A DNA stretch of 64,000 nt from Nymphaea colorata. Lineage: Eukaryota > Streptophyta > Magnoliopsida > Nymphaeales > Nymphaeaceae. The stretch's first letter is position 1. Each line of letters begins with the position of its first letter. The stretch is taken from assembly GCF_008831285.2 (NCBI RefSeq), contig NC_045142.1, forward strand, positions 23,435,300 through 23,499,299. The letters are read 5' to 3'. The notes under the pieces are model-generated. The model was not told the origin of the DNA and ran no database searches. It saw nothing but the letters and a program-made list of their open reading frames with translations. Position numbers and translations under genes: made by a program. Below are positions 36,221 through 48,391 of the stretch, piece by piece.

Positions 36221-36345
36221 CGAGACATATACATTTTCAAGACATGTACATTTTCAAGTAAGAATCTTTTCAAGGATTTTAGCGAGACGTACATTTTCAA
36301 GACATGTACATTTTCAAATAAGAATCTTTCCAAGGTTTTTAGGAA
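36221..36345. repeat. Tandem repeat, 60-bp unit, about 2 copies
   Basis: GACATGTACATTTTCAA occurs at 36241 and 36301, both followed by (G/A)TAAGAATCTTT and CAAGG; a partial unit precedes them. Confidence 0.85.
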
Positions 36346-36840
36346 GCTCACCCTGAAAATTATTCAAAATCTCCTAGTAGTTCATAATTTTTTCGTTAGC
36401 ATTATCTCCAGATCCTAAACTTGATATAACTTCCTAAAAATTCTCCAATCTTGTCAAACCTTCATATATAAAATTGAGGGGTTGACATCATCTGTGGACT
36501 AATTTTTTGGAGTTGAAGATTGTTGAGGAAAAACTGCAGGAAAGAAATCGTTATGATTACTAGCCATGTTTCTAAAAAAGAAAATCTAACAGATGCAGTC
36601 TAGTCCTGTTGACATACAAAACTAAGAGCTATGATTGAATTCGATTAAATAAATTGAACTCTGAAAGCGATGATTACCATGTTGGCAGTGTTAAGTTTTC
36701 AATTAAGATATCCAAAGTAATCAAGGATTATTTTTGAAACCCACCCACCAGCCTCATTGTCATCTGCTTTATAAATTACCAAAATAAATTCACCAACTTA
36801 TGAGTTTTTTTGTTTAAAAAACTAGAAACACATTCAGATG

Positions 36841-36871
<31 letters not shown>

Positions 36872-38104
36872 TTCATTGAAATGTTTTCCATATGCATTCA
36901 ATGGGAAGAGAGCTAAGCACAAAACTCCTATTTGAAAAAGTGTGGATATAACTACCGCTCCTTTTCTACTTTAAGGAGCAAGAAGTTCTTGTGAATAATA
37001 TGTTTAGCATTCAAATCAATTTGTTATGACTTCAAAACTTTATCCTATCCATTTTCCAAATAAGCCAGCCAGATCTTGGTTCACAACTGTACCCAGCTCT
37101 TCTAGCTTAGCTTGCTCGAGCCCAGTTCATATTGATGCCTATTATTCGGTTTGAAAATCGGCTTGGTTGCGGCTGAGCCTTTGTGGTCATAGTGTTTCAT
37201 CACCCATAGAGGTTGATTTTTCACATGCCAACATATGTACAATCAGTTTCCATGGTTGGCATGCTTGCACTAAAAGACATGCAACAAAATACAGTTAGCT
37301 CAGTACTGTGGGAAACTTTGATTTGATAGATGAGAATCACTACTTAGTTGACATGAAAATTCACCAAAATTTTGTATCTCTTGTTACTGATTTAGGAGAC
37401 CGCAGTCATACTTTAAGGAGCCTGAGTGCGGAGAATGGAGATTGAGTTGCTTTATTATTAAAATAAAAGTACAAAATTGGTGTTTGTACACATGTCCCCG
37501 AGATCAGTGAAGATTTCAGTGTGGAGAATTTGATGCTTTTTTGGACTTTTTGGGATTCATGTATGTGTTCTTGTACTACAGTGTTTAGATCCAAACAGGC
37601 TAGTGCAGTAGCTCAAGCTAGGGAGCCATGCAAACTGTAACAGTTTCTGATAAAAAAGCAGTGAATCCTGGTGTTCTCTCTGAACTTGTTTGAGATTAAA
37701 GGAAATGGTTGTGGAAGAACTTAGAGGTTGATTGATTGCAAGAACAATTCTTGCAGGCACATGCTGCATCAAACAAGAGATGCGAAGAACACACAGAAAG
37801 TGCTTTGGAAGAACACTCTGTTTCTAACTAGCAATCAAACAAACTCATAAGCAATTACAGCTATCGACTTGACATGTTCTTCATAAACCTTAATCTGGCA
37901 AGGAGACGGAAGATTTTTTCTTGCCTGGAACACAATGACATAATTTTTTCTATACATCTTAAAACTTTCCAATAATACGGTGATTAATCTACAAAATTTC
38001 TTAAGCATTTGTACAGAATTGTGGTCGTTTCGACATCGACCAACCACATGAACCTGCCATTTAATCCACAGAGTTCTTGGTACACGCAGTTGCATGAAGT
38101 CCGA

Positions 38105-38235
38105 TGCGACAAGCACTAGTGTTGGCTTGTATGGGCAATTGCACACACAAATTCACACAAATTGCTTATTTAGGTCTAAAATTTGAAGTATTTGTGCTCC
38201 TTAGCGAGAAATTTCTAGCTCTGCCACTGTCGGCA
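38105..38235 (-). mobile_element. MITE-like repeat, family 2, inverted copy
   Basis: Plus strand GGCTTGTATGGGCAATTGCACAC at the left and GAGAAATTTCTAGCTCTGCC at the right are the reverse of the ends seen at 11.4 and 47.7 kb. Confidence 0.45.
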
Positions 38236-38909
38236 AACGCTCCATGTACTTCTCCGAGGTCGATTTAAGACCTTTCAATTGAAGAAGTTCACATGTTCAA
38301 TACCCAGGATGAGTTTCTTAGCATAATCTGACAGAGGTGTCTCTCACTCCAGCTTGGCAACCATTCAAAGGAAATTAATGAGAGGAAGAAAAAAAAAAAG
38401 GAAAATTGAACCAATGAAGGTGACTTCCTAGTCACAAACTTGCTAAATCAAGATGCTAAAACGTTCTTGCAATCCCCACCATCCATTTGTTCCAGTCTAA
38501 CCATCGTTCACTTAAGCTGTGGAGCCCATTATAAACATGATTTTGCGCGTGCTTTAGGGTAGTTAATCTCCACAATCAACGGCAAGTTGGTTCGATCTGC
38601 ATTTATGTTTGATGGCAAACCCTAATCATATATACACCACATTAACACATTATGAAGCAACCACAAGTTGATCCTTTTTTCTTTTGTGATGCCCATTATA
38701 GTATGCTTAATTTGAATATACATTTTTTTCGCAAATATTGAAGACCAAATTGTGCAATATCACCAACTCGTTAGTGGGTCTCCTTGTTGAGATTTTGCTT
38801 AATGATGCCATATAGAATAGTTTTAATTCCAAGTTAATATGCTCCGATCTGCTTGTGGTTCGGCATAGTTTAGCTTAGGTTGCGTTGGCTTGCACAAAGG
38901 GTTGATGCC

Positions 38910-38970
38910 CAGAAGAATCAAATCAGGGACTGCCCTTTTATCGGTTGCTTGTCTGACCAGCTACGCCAAA
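38910..38970 (-). mobile_element. tRNA-derived SINE-like fragment, copy 2
   Basis: Minus strand TGGCGTAGCTGGTCAGAC (A-box-like), then AAAAGGGCAGTCCC, then GATTTGATTCTTC (B-box-like). A partial third relative is near 34.64-34.67 kb (minus GATTCCATTCTC). Confidence 0.45.
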
Positions 38971-39727
38971 CCCCACGAGGCCGTATCAACTAGTTTTGTC
39001 GAGGGGAGCCACTAGAAAATCCATTTAGGTTAAGCAGCTATGGCGAGAACGTGCCCAATTGTATGTTGCTCTTATCAAAATGGATCACACTCACACAAAT
39101 AAGAATCTAACTTACCACATTGAATCAATTGGGTAGTGCCAACAAATTGGACTTAGAGACAGGTTCAGATTCACATGTTCAAAATACAAAAAGTGAACTC
39201 AAATCTCGCATCTTATATGTATTTAGAGGTACATATCTGTTGAATTTGATAAGAAAATTATCTACCAAATTCAATTACAGAACATACTAAACTCTTCATA
39301 TCAAACCTGACCAATCTGATTCAGATCAAATTGGAGAATGTTTGAACCATCTTGTATTCTTATGTCGATTCGAATACCAAAAACGAAACCCAGCTGTAAA
39401 ATTGAATTTGGGATTTTAAAACGAAATTCATATCAAGAGGCACTTGAAGTAAGGACAATGAGGAAGATGAGACAAAGAAATAGTCTGACCTACCTCGTTT
39501 TAGGGTAGGATTAAAATACTTTATAAGGGGCTTAACTTTCAGTGAAATGCCAAAAGCAGGTTCAAATTTCATGCGGCCTCACATAGAAACCAAACCTCTC
39601 TTCAAAAATGGTAGAACACGGGCTCCCATGTTAGCCACCGAACACAAAACCCAGCTTCTGGCCTGACACAACTTCGGCTTGAAGCCGCGGCCTAGCTCAT
39701 GATAAACACGCTTCAACATGCCTTGTT

Positions 39728-39760
<33 letters not shown>

Positions 39761-40596
39761 CGGAGGTCAGGCCGGCTGGTCAATGCGCTTGCTTGGCACT
39801 TAGAGCCATATATATGCACAAGTTCCCAGCCAAACCAGAAGTACCATGTGCACAAGAGAGAGAAAGAGAGAGAGGGGCATGGGAGAAGAGAGTTGGGGAC
39901 ATGAAGCCATGCATCAAGGGATGCTGCTAGTAAGGGAGTACAGACCTCACATGGACTCAAGCCAAAAAAACTGAGGCCAACTCCAAGAATTTTAAATACC
40001 AATAAAGAAATGGGTAGAGAAAGAGGGGTAGGTTTGTGTCCTTGAAGTGGCCTATTATATTAATGTCATGTGTACCAGAGAACTAGCGGTTTCGCCACAC
40101 ATTCTACAGTATCTGTATTTGATGATTTGATGACAGGAACGAGATTTCTGTCTTTTGTTTGAATCTCTCGACAGCTCACTGTAATGGAAAGAAGGTGAAA
40201 AAAAAAAAAAGATGAATTGAAGGAAGGCCAAAGAGTCACTTTCAGGGATTACCTAGAGAGAGAGGGTTGTTTCAATTATATGGATGGATGGTAAGACTTA
40301 GAACTTAGAAGGGGATGGGCAAGCTGTAGATGGTCTTTAGTTCGAGTCTCAAGGGCGTGTCTAGTGATGGATCAGCATTCAACTCCGGCTTTTTTTTGAG
40401 ATTTGACTCAGAAAAAAAGAGGAAGTTGGAATTATTATGCAGGACAAGAAAGTGGAAGGTTTTTTTGGCTCTCCACAGAGGTGGGCCAATGGATGAAAAA
40501 GTTTTTTCCGGATGATCATGATTTTCTCCGAGAACTGTAGAAGTCGGTCATTGCAACGAGGGAGGGATCAGAGAGAGATTCAGAGAAGAGTGAAGA

Positions 40597-40800
40597 GAGT
40601 ATCAAGTTGAAATGGAGACTTCCACTATGAAAAAGAAACGTGAGACAGAAATGGAGAGGGACTAGTGATAGAGTATCAAGTTGAAATGCGGACTTCAACC
40701 ATGAAAAAATTGAAAGATTGAGAGAGAGGGATGCAGGGAGCAGTAGCAAGCTGAAATAAATGCAGACTTTTGGTTGCGTTTGCCAGAGTTTCAACTATGA
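40597..40800. repeat. Diverged tandem repeat, ~74-bp unit, about 3 copies
   Basis: GAGTATCAAGTTGAAATG starts at 40597 and 40671, and GCAGTAGCAAGCTGAAATA at about 40740; each is followed by a GACTT..ACTATGAAA segment. It lies just downstream of the CLE gene, perhaps in its 3' flank. Confidence 0.7.
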
Positions 40801-41117
40801 AACACTGGAATACGAGAATGCAAATGTAAGAGAGAGAGAGACAAAGATAATGATTTCACAAAGCAATGGTGTCTTCTATTAGTCCATAAAACTCAATATG
40901 CGAGAGAGAGAGGTTGAAACACAAACTGGTACTTTGTCAATTTACCGACTTTCTATGAGAAATTGAAACAATAATTAGCTCTTAGAGAGCGAGAGAGAGA
41001 GAGAGAGAGGAAGTCATTTTTTCCGTTAATAAGTTATAACAATCAAATACAAGACTAATGCATACCCGTTTCTGTACAAAATTCTCCTCATCATCTGTGT
41101 CAGCCTCCTCTTCTTCA

Positions 41118-41354
41118 CTACCTGTTATGCAGAGGATCGGGGCACGAAGGTATGGACCTCTTGATGTCTGCGAAACCTCCAACAAATTCATGGGGCGCAG
41201 GCCTCCTCCCGATCTCCACCTTCCCCATCCTCACCACCTCATCGTAGCTCCCCACCACCAACTCTCTCCCTTCCACAGCAGCAAAACTCAGGAAGATCAT
41301 CATCACAAGACAGGAAAACCCCAATCTTCTCTTCAAGCTAATTGCCATTGTCAA
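41118..41354 (-). CDS. CLE-family secreted signalling peptide precursor, 78 aa
   Basis: Single-exon minus-strand gene. Residues 1-10 are basic at the end (SLKRR), 11-29 are a hydrophobic secretion signal (LGFSCLVMMIFLSFAAVEG), then a short variable domain, and residues 66-77 read RSIPSCPDPLHN, followed by a single Arg and the stop. This matches the CLE dodecapeptide pattern (R-x-[IV]-P-S-G-P-[ND]-P-[LI]-H-[NH]) in everything except Cys at position 6, where Gly is usual. The Lys-Arg before it suits proteolytic release. CLE peptides are extracellular ligands of LRR receptor kinases controlling meristem and vascular cell fate. Two ATGs (codons 1 and 3) are possible starts. The upstream flank has GA-rich tandem repeats. 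The Arg after His-Asn would have to be trimmed, as in other CLE precursors with tails. Confidence 0.8.
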   Translation of the reverse strand: MTMAISLKRRLGFSCLVMMIFLSFAAVEGRELVVGSYDEVVRMGKVEIGRRPAPHEFVGGFADIKRSIPSCPDPLHNR

Positions 41355-41410
41355 TCTCCCCTTCCTTCAGAGACCAACCAACCAGAGGCAGAGTCAGAGC
41401 CAGAGACAGA

Positions 41411-41590
41411 GAGAGTTGCTACTTGTTTTTCATGAAGAAGAATCAAATGGGCACAAGTGTACTCTCCTTCTTTTAAACCAGAAGGGAGAGGGAGAGACAG
41501 AGAGCGTTGCTAATGAAGAACAATCAAATGGGCAGAATGGTATTCTGCTTAATTTGAATCAGAAGCGAGAGAAGAGCAATTTTGGGGAGA
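41411..41590. repeat. Tandem duplication (~91-bp unit) upstream of the CLE gene
   Basis: GTTGCTA..ATGAAGAAGAATCAAATGGGCA near 41415 recurs near 41506 with GAACAATCAAATGGGCAGAA. Likely in the CLE promoter or 5' UTR. Confidence 0.75.
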
Positions 41591-41966
41591 GAAAAAGTGG
41601 AAATGGGTGCAGATATTTGATGGGGTTGGGGATGTTCGGAAGGGAAGAGGCTCTTAAAGAGTAGCTGCTTTCAAACAGTCTAGTAACAGCTAGCGGTTTC
41701 CACGTGAAGCCAGCCGGCTGAATGCGCTTGTTTTCAATAATGACTTTTCCAAATCCAGCCTCCGATGATCTAAAAGATTGTGAAAAAGGATTTTGTTGGT
41801 ATATGACTTTTCAATCCTGTTCATGTGATTGAAGGACTTGTTCATCAGGTAGGCAATGGTTTGTCAGTTTTTGGTCCAAACTGCAATAATAGGAGCACCA
41901 AAAAATGTCTCCACATTACTATTCTTTGTCCTTCCATTCTTACCATCTTGGAACTTTGACTGAAAT

Positions 41967-42001
<35 letters not shown>

Positions 42002-42184
42002 ATATTGGGTAATTAAAATTAAAATTTATCACTAAGCACAATTGCAATACGAGTATTAGCAATGATTTATGCTGCAACAATCGTTTATGGTATTTTTAAC
42101 AACCATGTATGATGTTTTAAGTGACATAGGTTAAATTTGTAGCAAGACATTAAAATAAGAAATCTTATATTTGAGAAGAACTTA

Positions 42185-42290
42185 TCTGTAATAAACTTCG
42201 TTACATAGAAGAACCAATATGTTAATATAATCCATCATGTCTCCATGTGGGCAACTGCCCTCACAAGCCCACATTTAGCTCAGCCTCTCC
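42185..42290 (+). mobile_element. Partial MITE-like family 2 copy
   Basis: ATGTGGGCAACTGCCCTCACAAGCCCACAT resembles the GTGGGCAATTGCCCACA end of family 2; the left side is not clear. A similar partial copy ends near 45.51 kb. Confidence 0.35.
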
Positions 42291-43574
42291 ATAGATCCTT
42301 TTGCTAAACTCATAGTAAATAGTAATAACACATGATCTCTTTATCTCTTTCTTGGCTCAAAATTTAAAATTTGACTCTAAAAGATACTATGAGCCATTGC
42401 TAAAAGCACAATGAACTGTCACTAATGCTCTTATAAAAACTGACTTTTAGTAATAGACATATATATATATATAAATCAGCTACCTCTGTGGCTATGCAAC
42501 TGTAATTTTTAAAATTTTGCGTTGCTAAAACCGTTGTACGTAGTGCATTAGCAACGTCTAGTGATGGAACACACATTTTAGAACAGTTTTTAACCCAAAA
42601 ACAAAAACTACATACAACCACAGAGATAGCTGTCAGATTCAATTTTCTTAATGCTACCAGATGGTTAAATATTTAAAGTTTCATTGTTAGAAGCATTATA
42701 AACCAATGTTGAAAAACACAGTAAACCACATAATAAACCGCTGCTAATGCAACCATGGCATGGTCCATTTAGTGACGGTTGCCAACAATTTTGTCATCCG
42801 GTAACATTCGGCTGCCGGCTGATTTCAATTGCATCTCGCGGTATTATGGAGGAGTTGGACGGTTGGACAGAGAAATCCACAAATTCTGTATTTATAATGA
42901 CCTTAGCTGCAGAAATAATGCATGAGATGTGGATGGGTCAGACTCTTTTGTTTGATAATGTTGACAAGTTGCTTGTACCAAGTGCGATACATTGTCTTTT
43001 CTGTTAGTAAGGAAGATGAGGTTACTAATTTTTAATTTATATTGGTTAGTGATTGGTTCAGCCTTTATTAGATTTGGATTTGGACTCAGACCCGAAACCA
43101 TATTCAGATTTTATTTGTTTAAAATTGAATTCGGGTTTGACTTACATAGGATCCAATACGTATATGTAATGTGGAAATCTCTTTATTGGATTTAAGTGGG
43201 TAACACCGGCAGAATCTTAATCAGATTAACACATAATTATTTGCGTTCAATCCATTTATGTACTTAATCCCTATGGCTGCAAATTTTCTAGTTATTGTAC
43301 TATAGTTGGTCTGGTGGCGCGAAGAAGATGAACTCACTCTCGATTCGCATGGTTATTATGCTCTTACACTACGTGGGTTGCAGCGCAATACTAAGATGAA
43401 GATACACCTTCTTCTCAACAGGCACTAACGCAGCTCTGGATCTTTGGGGGTGGGGAAGAGGTTCATAGTTCTCTCCTTTTATTCATTTTGATAAGAGCAT
43501 ATAAGGTGTGTTGCATAAAAACAAAACATGATATAATTTGATACAACTCAGGCCGGACACAACGTTAGACCCCT

Positions 43575-43790
43575 GAAAAAGTTGGGGTGAAACCAGAATT
43601 TTTTCATGAGGGCGGCTGAATTAAAGTTTGTAAAATTTTAACACAGGCCGAAGTATCATTTTTCAAAATTTTATATAAAACAAATAAAAAAATTTAAAAT
43701 TCACATGTTTTTTTTTTTTTTAAAAAAAAAAGTTGAGTGGGGTAGGGCCCATGCAAGCCTCCCTTGGCTTCACCCCTCGGAAATAGGGAA
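43575..43790 (-). mobile_element. MITE-like repeat, family 1, inverted copy
   Basis: Ends in CCTTGGCTTCACCCCTCGG and contains TTTTATATAAAACAAATAAA, the core shared with 18.7 and 44.8 kb; a poly(T)/poly(A) hairpin sits at 43710-43730. Confidence 0.5.
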
Positions 43791-44197
43791 AATGGGGGAG
43801 GGGACCTAAAGCCTTCTTTTTTAGGTAGTGGAGTGTTAACCTCCCGTCTTAAAAAACATTGTATAATGTCCATTCGCTTCGAAATCTAGTTTGAGCCATT
43901 TGAGGGGCCTTTGATATACCCATAATCATAGAATTTTAGAATCAAAATGCTCAATTTTTAAGAAATTGAAATTATTGAACAAAAGAGGTATTTTTATTTC
44001 TAGAATTGGAAAATTAAAACCTAGAATTTTGATTTGTTTTCGATTTGAAAAGGAATTATGGTTATCGAATTTTTCGTTTTTGAATCAAAATTCCAAACCA
44101 TGAAACGCCGAGGAGACATTTAGTGAAGTATTTTTTTTATTTCACATTTAGCAAAGTATGTTCTTTCATTTTTGTGAAAAAACAAGACCAGAAGAGT

Positions 44198-44430
44198 AAG
44201 AATATTGGCATTCATAATTTTTGGTTGGTATGATTTTAAAACTAGGCAAACAATTATTAAATTTCTCTGACAAGCAAAAAGCTTTTTGTAATTGCAATTT
44301 GCTAGGATTTTAAAGCTAAGAATATTGGCATTCATAATTTTTGGTTGGTATGATTTTAAAACTAGGCAAACAATTATTAAATTTCTCTGACAAGCAAAAG
44401 GTTTTTTGTAATTGCAATTTGCTAGGAGAA
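44198..44430. repeat. Nearly perfect tandem duplication, 120-bp unit
   Basis: AAGAATATTGGCATTCATAA starts at 44198 and 44318, and the copies differ at about two positions (CAAAAAGCTT against CAAAAGGTTT). The near identity points to a recent event. Confidence 0.92.
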
Positions 44431-44764
44431 CCGATGTCCTGGTTGTATGCCGGAGAAGAGGCGATGCGTCATTTCTTCGTGTTCCCAGCAATGGCGCCAT
44501 TAAAATACAGAGCTGCCCTACTTCTGTCTCCCCCTCCACCCCCAAATCATGGAGCTCTGGTTGACCCTTTCCTGGTCATCTCTCTTTCTCTCTCTACCGC
44601 CATTAACATGTTTGTCTCTGCTTTTCCAAGCTCACGTCTACCTAATCACTCCTTTTAACTTCTTCTTTCTACTCTTTGTTCTAAATTGATTCTTTGCTTT
44701 TCGTTTTTTTTTACAATCTAGGGTTTTTGAATGGTGCAAGAAGTTACATGTGTTGGGTGGACTC

Positions 44765-44942
44765 AGGGGCGGAGCCAAGGTAGGGCCAGCTTGGCCTTGA
44801 CCCCAGCTCAATTAAAAAAAAAATTACATGTAAATTTAAAAAAATTTCACTTGTTCTATATAAAAATTTTGAAAACTGATATTTTGACTCTAGTCAAAAT
44901 TTAAAAACTTTAATTCGAGAAAAATTTTTTGTTCCACCCCTG
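44765..44942 (+). mobile_element. MITE-like repeat, family 1
   Basis: GGGGCGGAGCCAAGG at the left and TTCCACCCCTGG at the right around an AT-rich, non-coding core containing TTTCACTTGTTCTATATAAA. Confidence 0.55.
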
Positions 44943-46924
44943 GATGGATTTACTATGGTTGATGGTAGTAAGAAATATTAATATCATGCTTCATATCTTT
45001 CTATAGCAAAATAATTGACATCCTTCAAATGGCTTTCCTTTAATGGGCAGTCAAAGTTGGTAGCTGGCCCTGTTCCTAACTCATAAAATGTTTTGATAAT
45101 ATGTGCTTTGTGTGTGTTGTTGCTTGCATGCACGCATGAGGTTGTGTGTGAAGCTCAAGGGCTCAAGATTTTTTTTCCTTAGTTGGGGGCCATAGATATT
45201 CAAAGAAATTTCTAAAATTTTTTCAATGGAAAAGGTATATTTTTGGAAATTCCATGTTAACAATTTTGAAAGTGCAAATTAAGTAATTTTTTTACTTTTT
45301 CCAAATATAGTGCCATGTATGTACTTTGAAATGCATGATCCCACCAATGGGTTAACACCCTTTAGATAATCAATAGTAAAAAAACATCAATGTGTAAATA
45401 AACAAATAATTAAGTAAATGGTTATGAAAAATAATGAAAATAAGTAATTTATATGAGTATGTGGGCAATTGCCCACACAAGCTCACATGAGAACCACAGC
45501 CAAACTCTAAAGTTAAAGTGATGGAACAATCGTTAGCAACCAACGGGCCAACTTGTTGGTCCCCTAGTTGCCATATGGTCAAAACATGGCCCACCCATGA
45601 GGTGTTTAACATTAATTTGGTTGGTGTTTTGTACAAACATTATATATATATATGAACGAATAATAGAGCTAAGAGGCCAACCCCCAAATTTGAAAAAAAA
45701 AAAAATGTTATAATTTAGAAATAAATTAATCCCTACTAAACTTTCCAAACATATGTTTAGAAAATTCGAAAATCCTTTAAAAAAAATTGAAAAAAAAAAC
45801 CTCCAAATTGTTTCATGTATAAAAAAACAAGAATTATTTATTATATTTTATACAACTAGCGCCAAGCCCACGTACATGCTCCTGACAGCCTTGTCAACGT
45901 ATTGATGATAGTACACTAATCAAAGTACACTGGCAAAAAAAAAAACGATCCTGACTGTATATCCGTAATAAGCAAGCGGTAAAAATGAAAAAGAAAGGGT
46001 ACCAAGTTGAATTTTCAGTTTCCAAGGTTTTTCTAAAGTATTGGCAGTTGAAGATACATGTATGGATCTGCCTCAAAAAGTGGGACAAATTTGTGAAACA
46101 TTTTTTAAAGCATCCAATGAATCTAACAAATTTTTTGGTTAGATGCATGGAACATAATATAAGATTGTTGTTCCCAAACGGCCCCGATAAAGAACGGGCC
46201 ATGATAAGAACAATGTGTTTGATGAAAGACATCTTTCTGTTGCCACATAAACATATGGCATTTAATTGTTGGATCTAAAATTATGTCCATAATCATACCG
46301 AAGTTTTGAAACAAGAACATTATGTTTTTGAACAATGTGTTCTAAGAACATGCAATTTAAACAAACAACGTTCTTCTTATCAAACAGTTGTGAAAGATTC
46401 GGTCTTATCGTCCATATATATGTTTATGAACAGTTGTGAATTTCATCTTTCAATGTGAACTTTACAAATTGATCTCATATGTGTGGTCTCTATCTTAAGA
46501 ATAAACTCTTGAAATCATGTTTCTCTAGCAAAAAGAATAATCGTCATGACCAGTTGACCTATTTCATCAATTCACTGTGTATTCCTAGTAAATAGATTAT
46601 CTAATAACATGAATGTTACTTTTATGTGCTTAAATTCTTTAAAAATTTGTCAAAGTTTGCAAAACTGAACTTCTCATGCGTTCCTACAAAAGAAGGGACC
46701 TATCTCTCTCTTTTTTTCTCTCACTCATTCTCTCACTCAATGATGGGTAGCACGACCGGTCAGGTTGGGTAGCATGTTGTAGTCACATCCTCAATGCAAT
46801 TCTTAAAGGGCGCTATCCTCATGGTATTAAGGAGTATTGATCTTGAGATCAAGGATGTCATTATGGCGACCAAGTAGACAGGTTCTTTTACCTTTGTCCT
46901 TGTTTTTCGTCCTCTCCTCTCCTC

Positions 46925-47037
<113 letters not shown>

Positions 47038-47166
47038 CATGAGCTGGGTACTTAAGTAGTTCCTGGGCGGAGAAATCATAGGATCACTAGCTAGGTCTTG
47101 CCTGTGGCACTAACCGACCGGCTGCCGACACCTAGATTTTACCCTGCCACCTGTAGCTGATGGGAT

Positions 47167-47167
<1 letters not shown>

Positions 47168-47250
<83 letters not shown>

Positions 47251-47253
47251 GTA
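47168..47253. repeat. Self-complementary compound microsatellite (CT)n(GT)n(GA)n
   Basis: GTACTCTCTC... (about 19 CT units), then about 10 GT units, then GA units ending in ...GAGAGTAC. The two arms are reverse complements including the outer GTAC, so a long hairpin with a GT loop is possible. Confidence 0.9.
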
Positions 47254-47642
47254 CTTTGTGGGAGGTTATAGATTTTGGGCCTATAAGCTCCTTGCTGGAA
47301 TGAAAAGGAGATTGCTTCACAGACAGGGAGTTGCAACAAACTGTCATGAAGCCAAAGGCTGTCAAATAATGGTTCTGGTTCTGTGGCCCACCTGAGTTTA
47401 CTTCATATCAACTATGCCTTCACCAATCAGAGAACCTAAAACTGTTCGGGTTCTGATCTGAAATCCAGTAACCCGATTTGAGTTACTTGAGCTCCATATT
47501 CAAAACTAGGATTCACACCAGATCCAGTTCTAAGTTCAAAATTCGATTCTTCGAGCTTTGTCCGATCGTAAAATCCAAATCGAGACGCATGAGAATATTG
47601 GGTGATAAACTAGTCTCATCCTAGCCCTCTAGAATCACATTG

Positions 47643-47812
47643 TGCCGGAGCCAGAAATTTTTTGCTAACAGACACTAATACAGAATAACCAAATTTTAGA
47701 CCCTTTAAATACATAGCAAAACGGTAGCGGGGCACTAAGATGTAAATAAGAAATTTGTGTAAGTCCGCATAGGCAAGTACCCACATGAGCCCACACTTGT
47801 TTCCGCGGTTGA
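47643..47812 (+). mobile_element. MITE-like repeat, family 2
   Basis: GCCGGAGCCAGAAATTTTTTGC at the left and GTAAGTCCGCATAGGCAAGTACCCACATG at the right, aligned with the 11.4-kb copy. Confidence 0.5.
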
Positions 47813-48294
47813 CCGATAAATCAAATCAATTTATTACTGATTTGATTCGAATCAGCCGATTTAGACCGACTTTGACTACACGGTTTCGGATTGAACTATG
47901 ATTAGTGGCAAATGCAAATATAAGGGAATCCAATTTGATAATTTTTTAAAAAAAAGTAATGGCATGATTATGTGAGAGCCAAGGCTGGAAGGTTGGATTG
48001 CAGATTTGCTTCGAACTCAATCCCAAAGTTTCATATTTATACACCAAACTTGTGAGTGGCTTGGGCTCTCAACTAGATAGTAGAATGAAATACTTCTCCT
48101 ACTTTTCTGGAAAATAAAATACTTCTCCTACTTACCCGAAAATCACTTCATACTAAGAGACTCATCGGTCATATCACATGAGACGTAAAACCCTCAAGAG
48201 CATTTCTCTATCACTTTGGTCTTGTCCTGCATTGGTTTAAAGAGGGAGTATGCACCTTCCAGATTTGAACTAGCAATTGGCTACGTAAAATTGA

Positions 48295-48296
<2 letters not shown>

Positions 48297-48387
<91 letters not shown>
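48297..48387. repeat. Compound microsatellite (AC)n(AT)n
   Basis: About 10 AC units followed by about 35 AT units. Confidence 0.95.

Positions 48388-48391
<4 letters not shown>

Larger units (their letters stand above)
33279..41117. other. Intergenic between SEC20 and the CLE gene (7.8 kb)
   Basis: SEC20 3' UTR at the left (TA/GA microsatellite at 33679-33719). Then tRNA-like and SINE-like pieces (34854, 36150, 38912), tandem repeats (36221, 40597), a MITE-like family 2 copy (38105) and microsatellites at 34040-34066, 36841-36868 and 39729-39756. I saw no gene; the 37.4-38.1 kb open frames have no family features. Confidence 0.55.

Noticed and set aside
40516-40794. Minus-strand 92-codon open frame rich in Leu/Ser
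   Set aside because: Generated by the GA-rich tandem repeat read in antisense; no conserved motif beyond a generic hydrophobic start.
42020-42790. CACTA-type transposon
   Set aside because: Repeated AGTGACGG and GTTTATG words are suggestive, but no CACTA termini or transposase could be located, so I mention it only in the intergenic entry.
44120-44658. Open frames on both strands around 44.1-44.66 kb
   Set aside because: They exist because a 120-bp tandem repeat is open in several frames; the minus frame repeats the same peptide twice.
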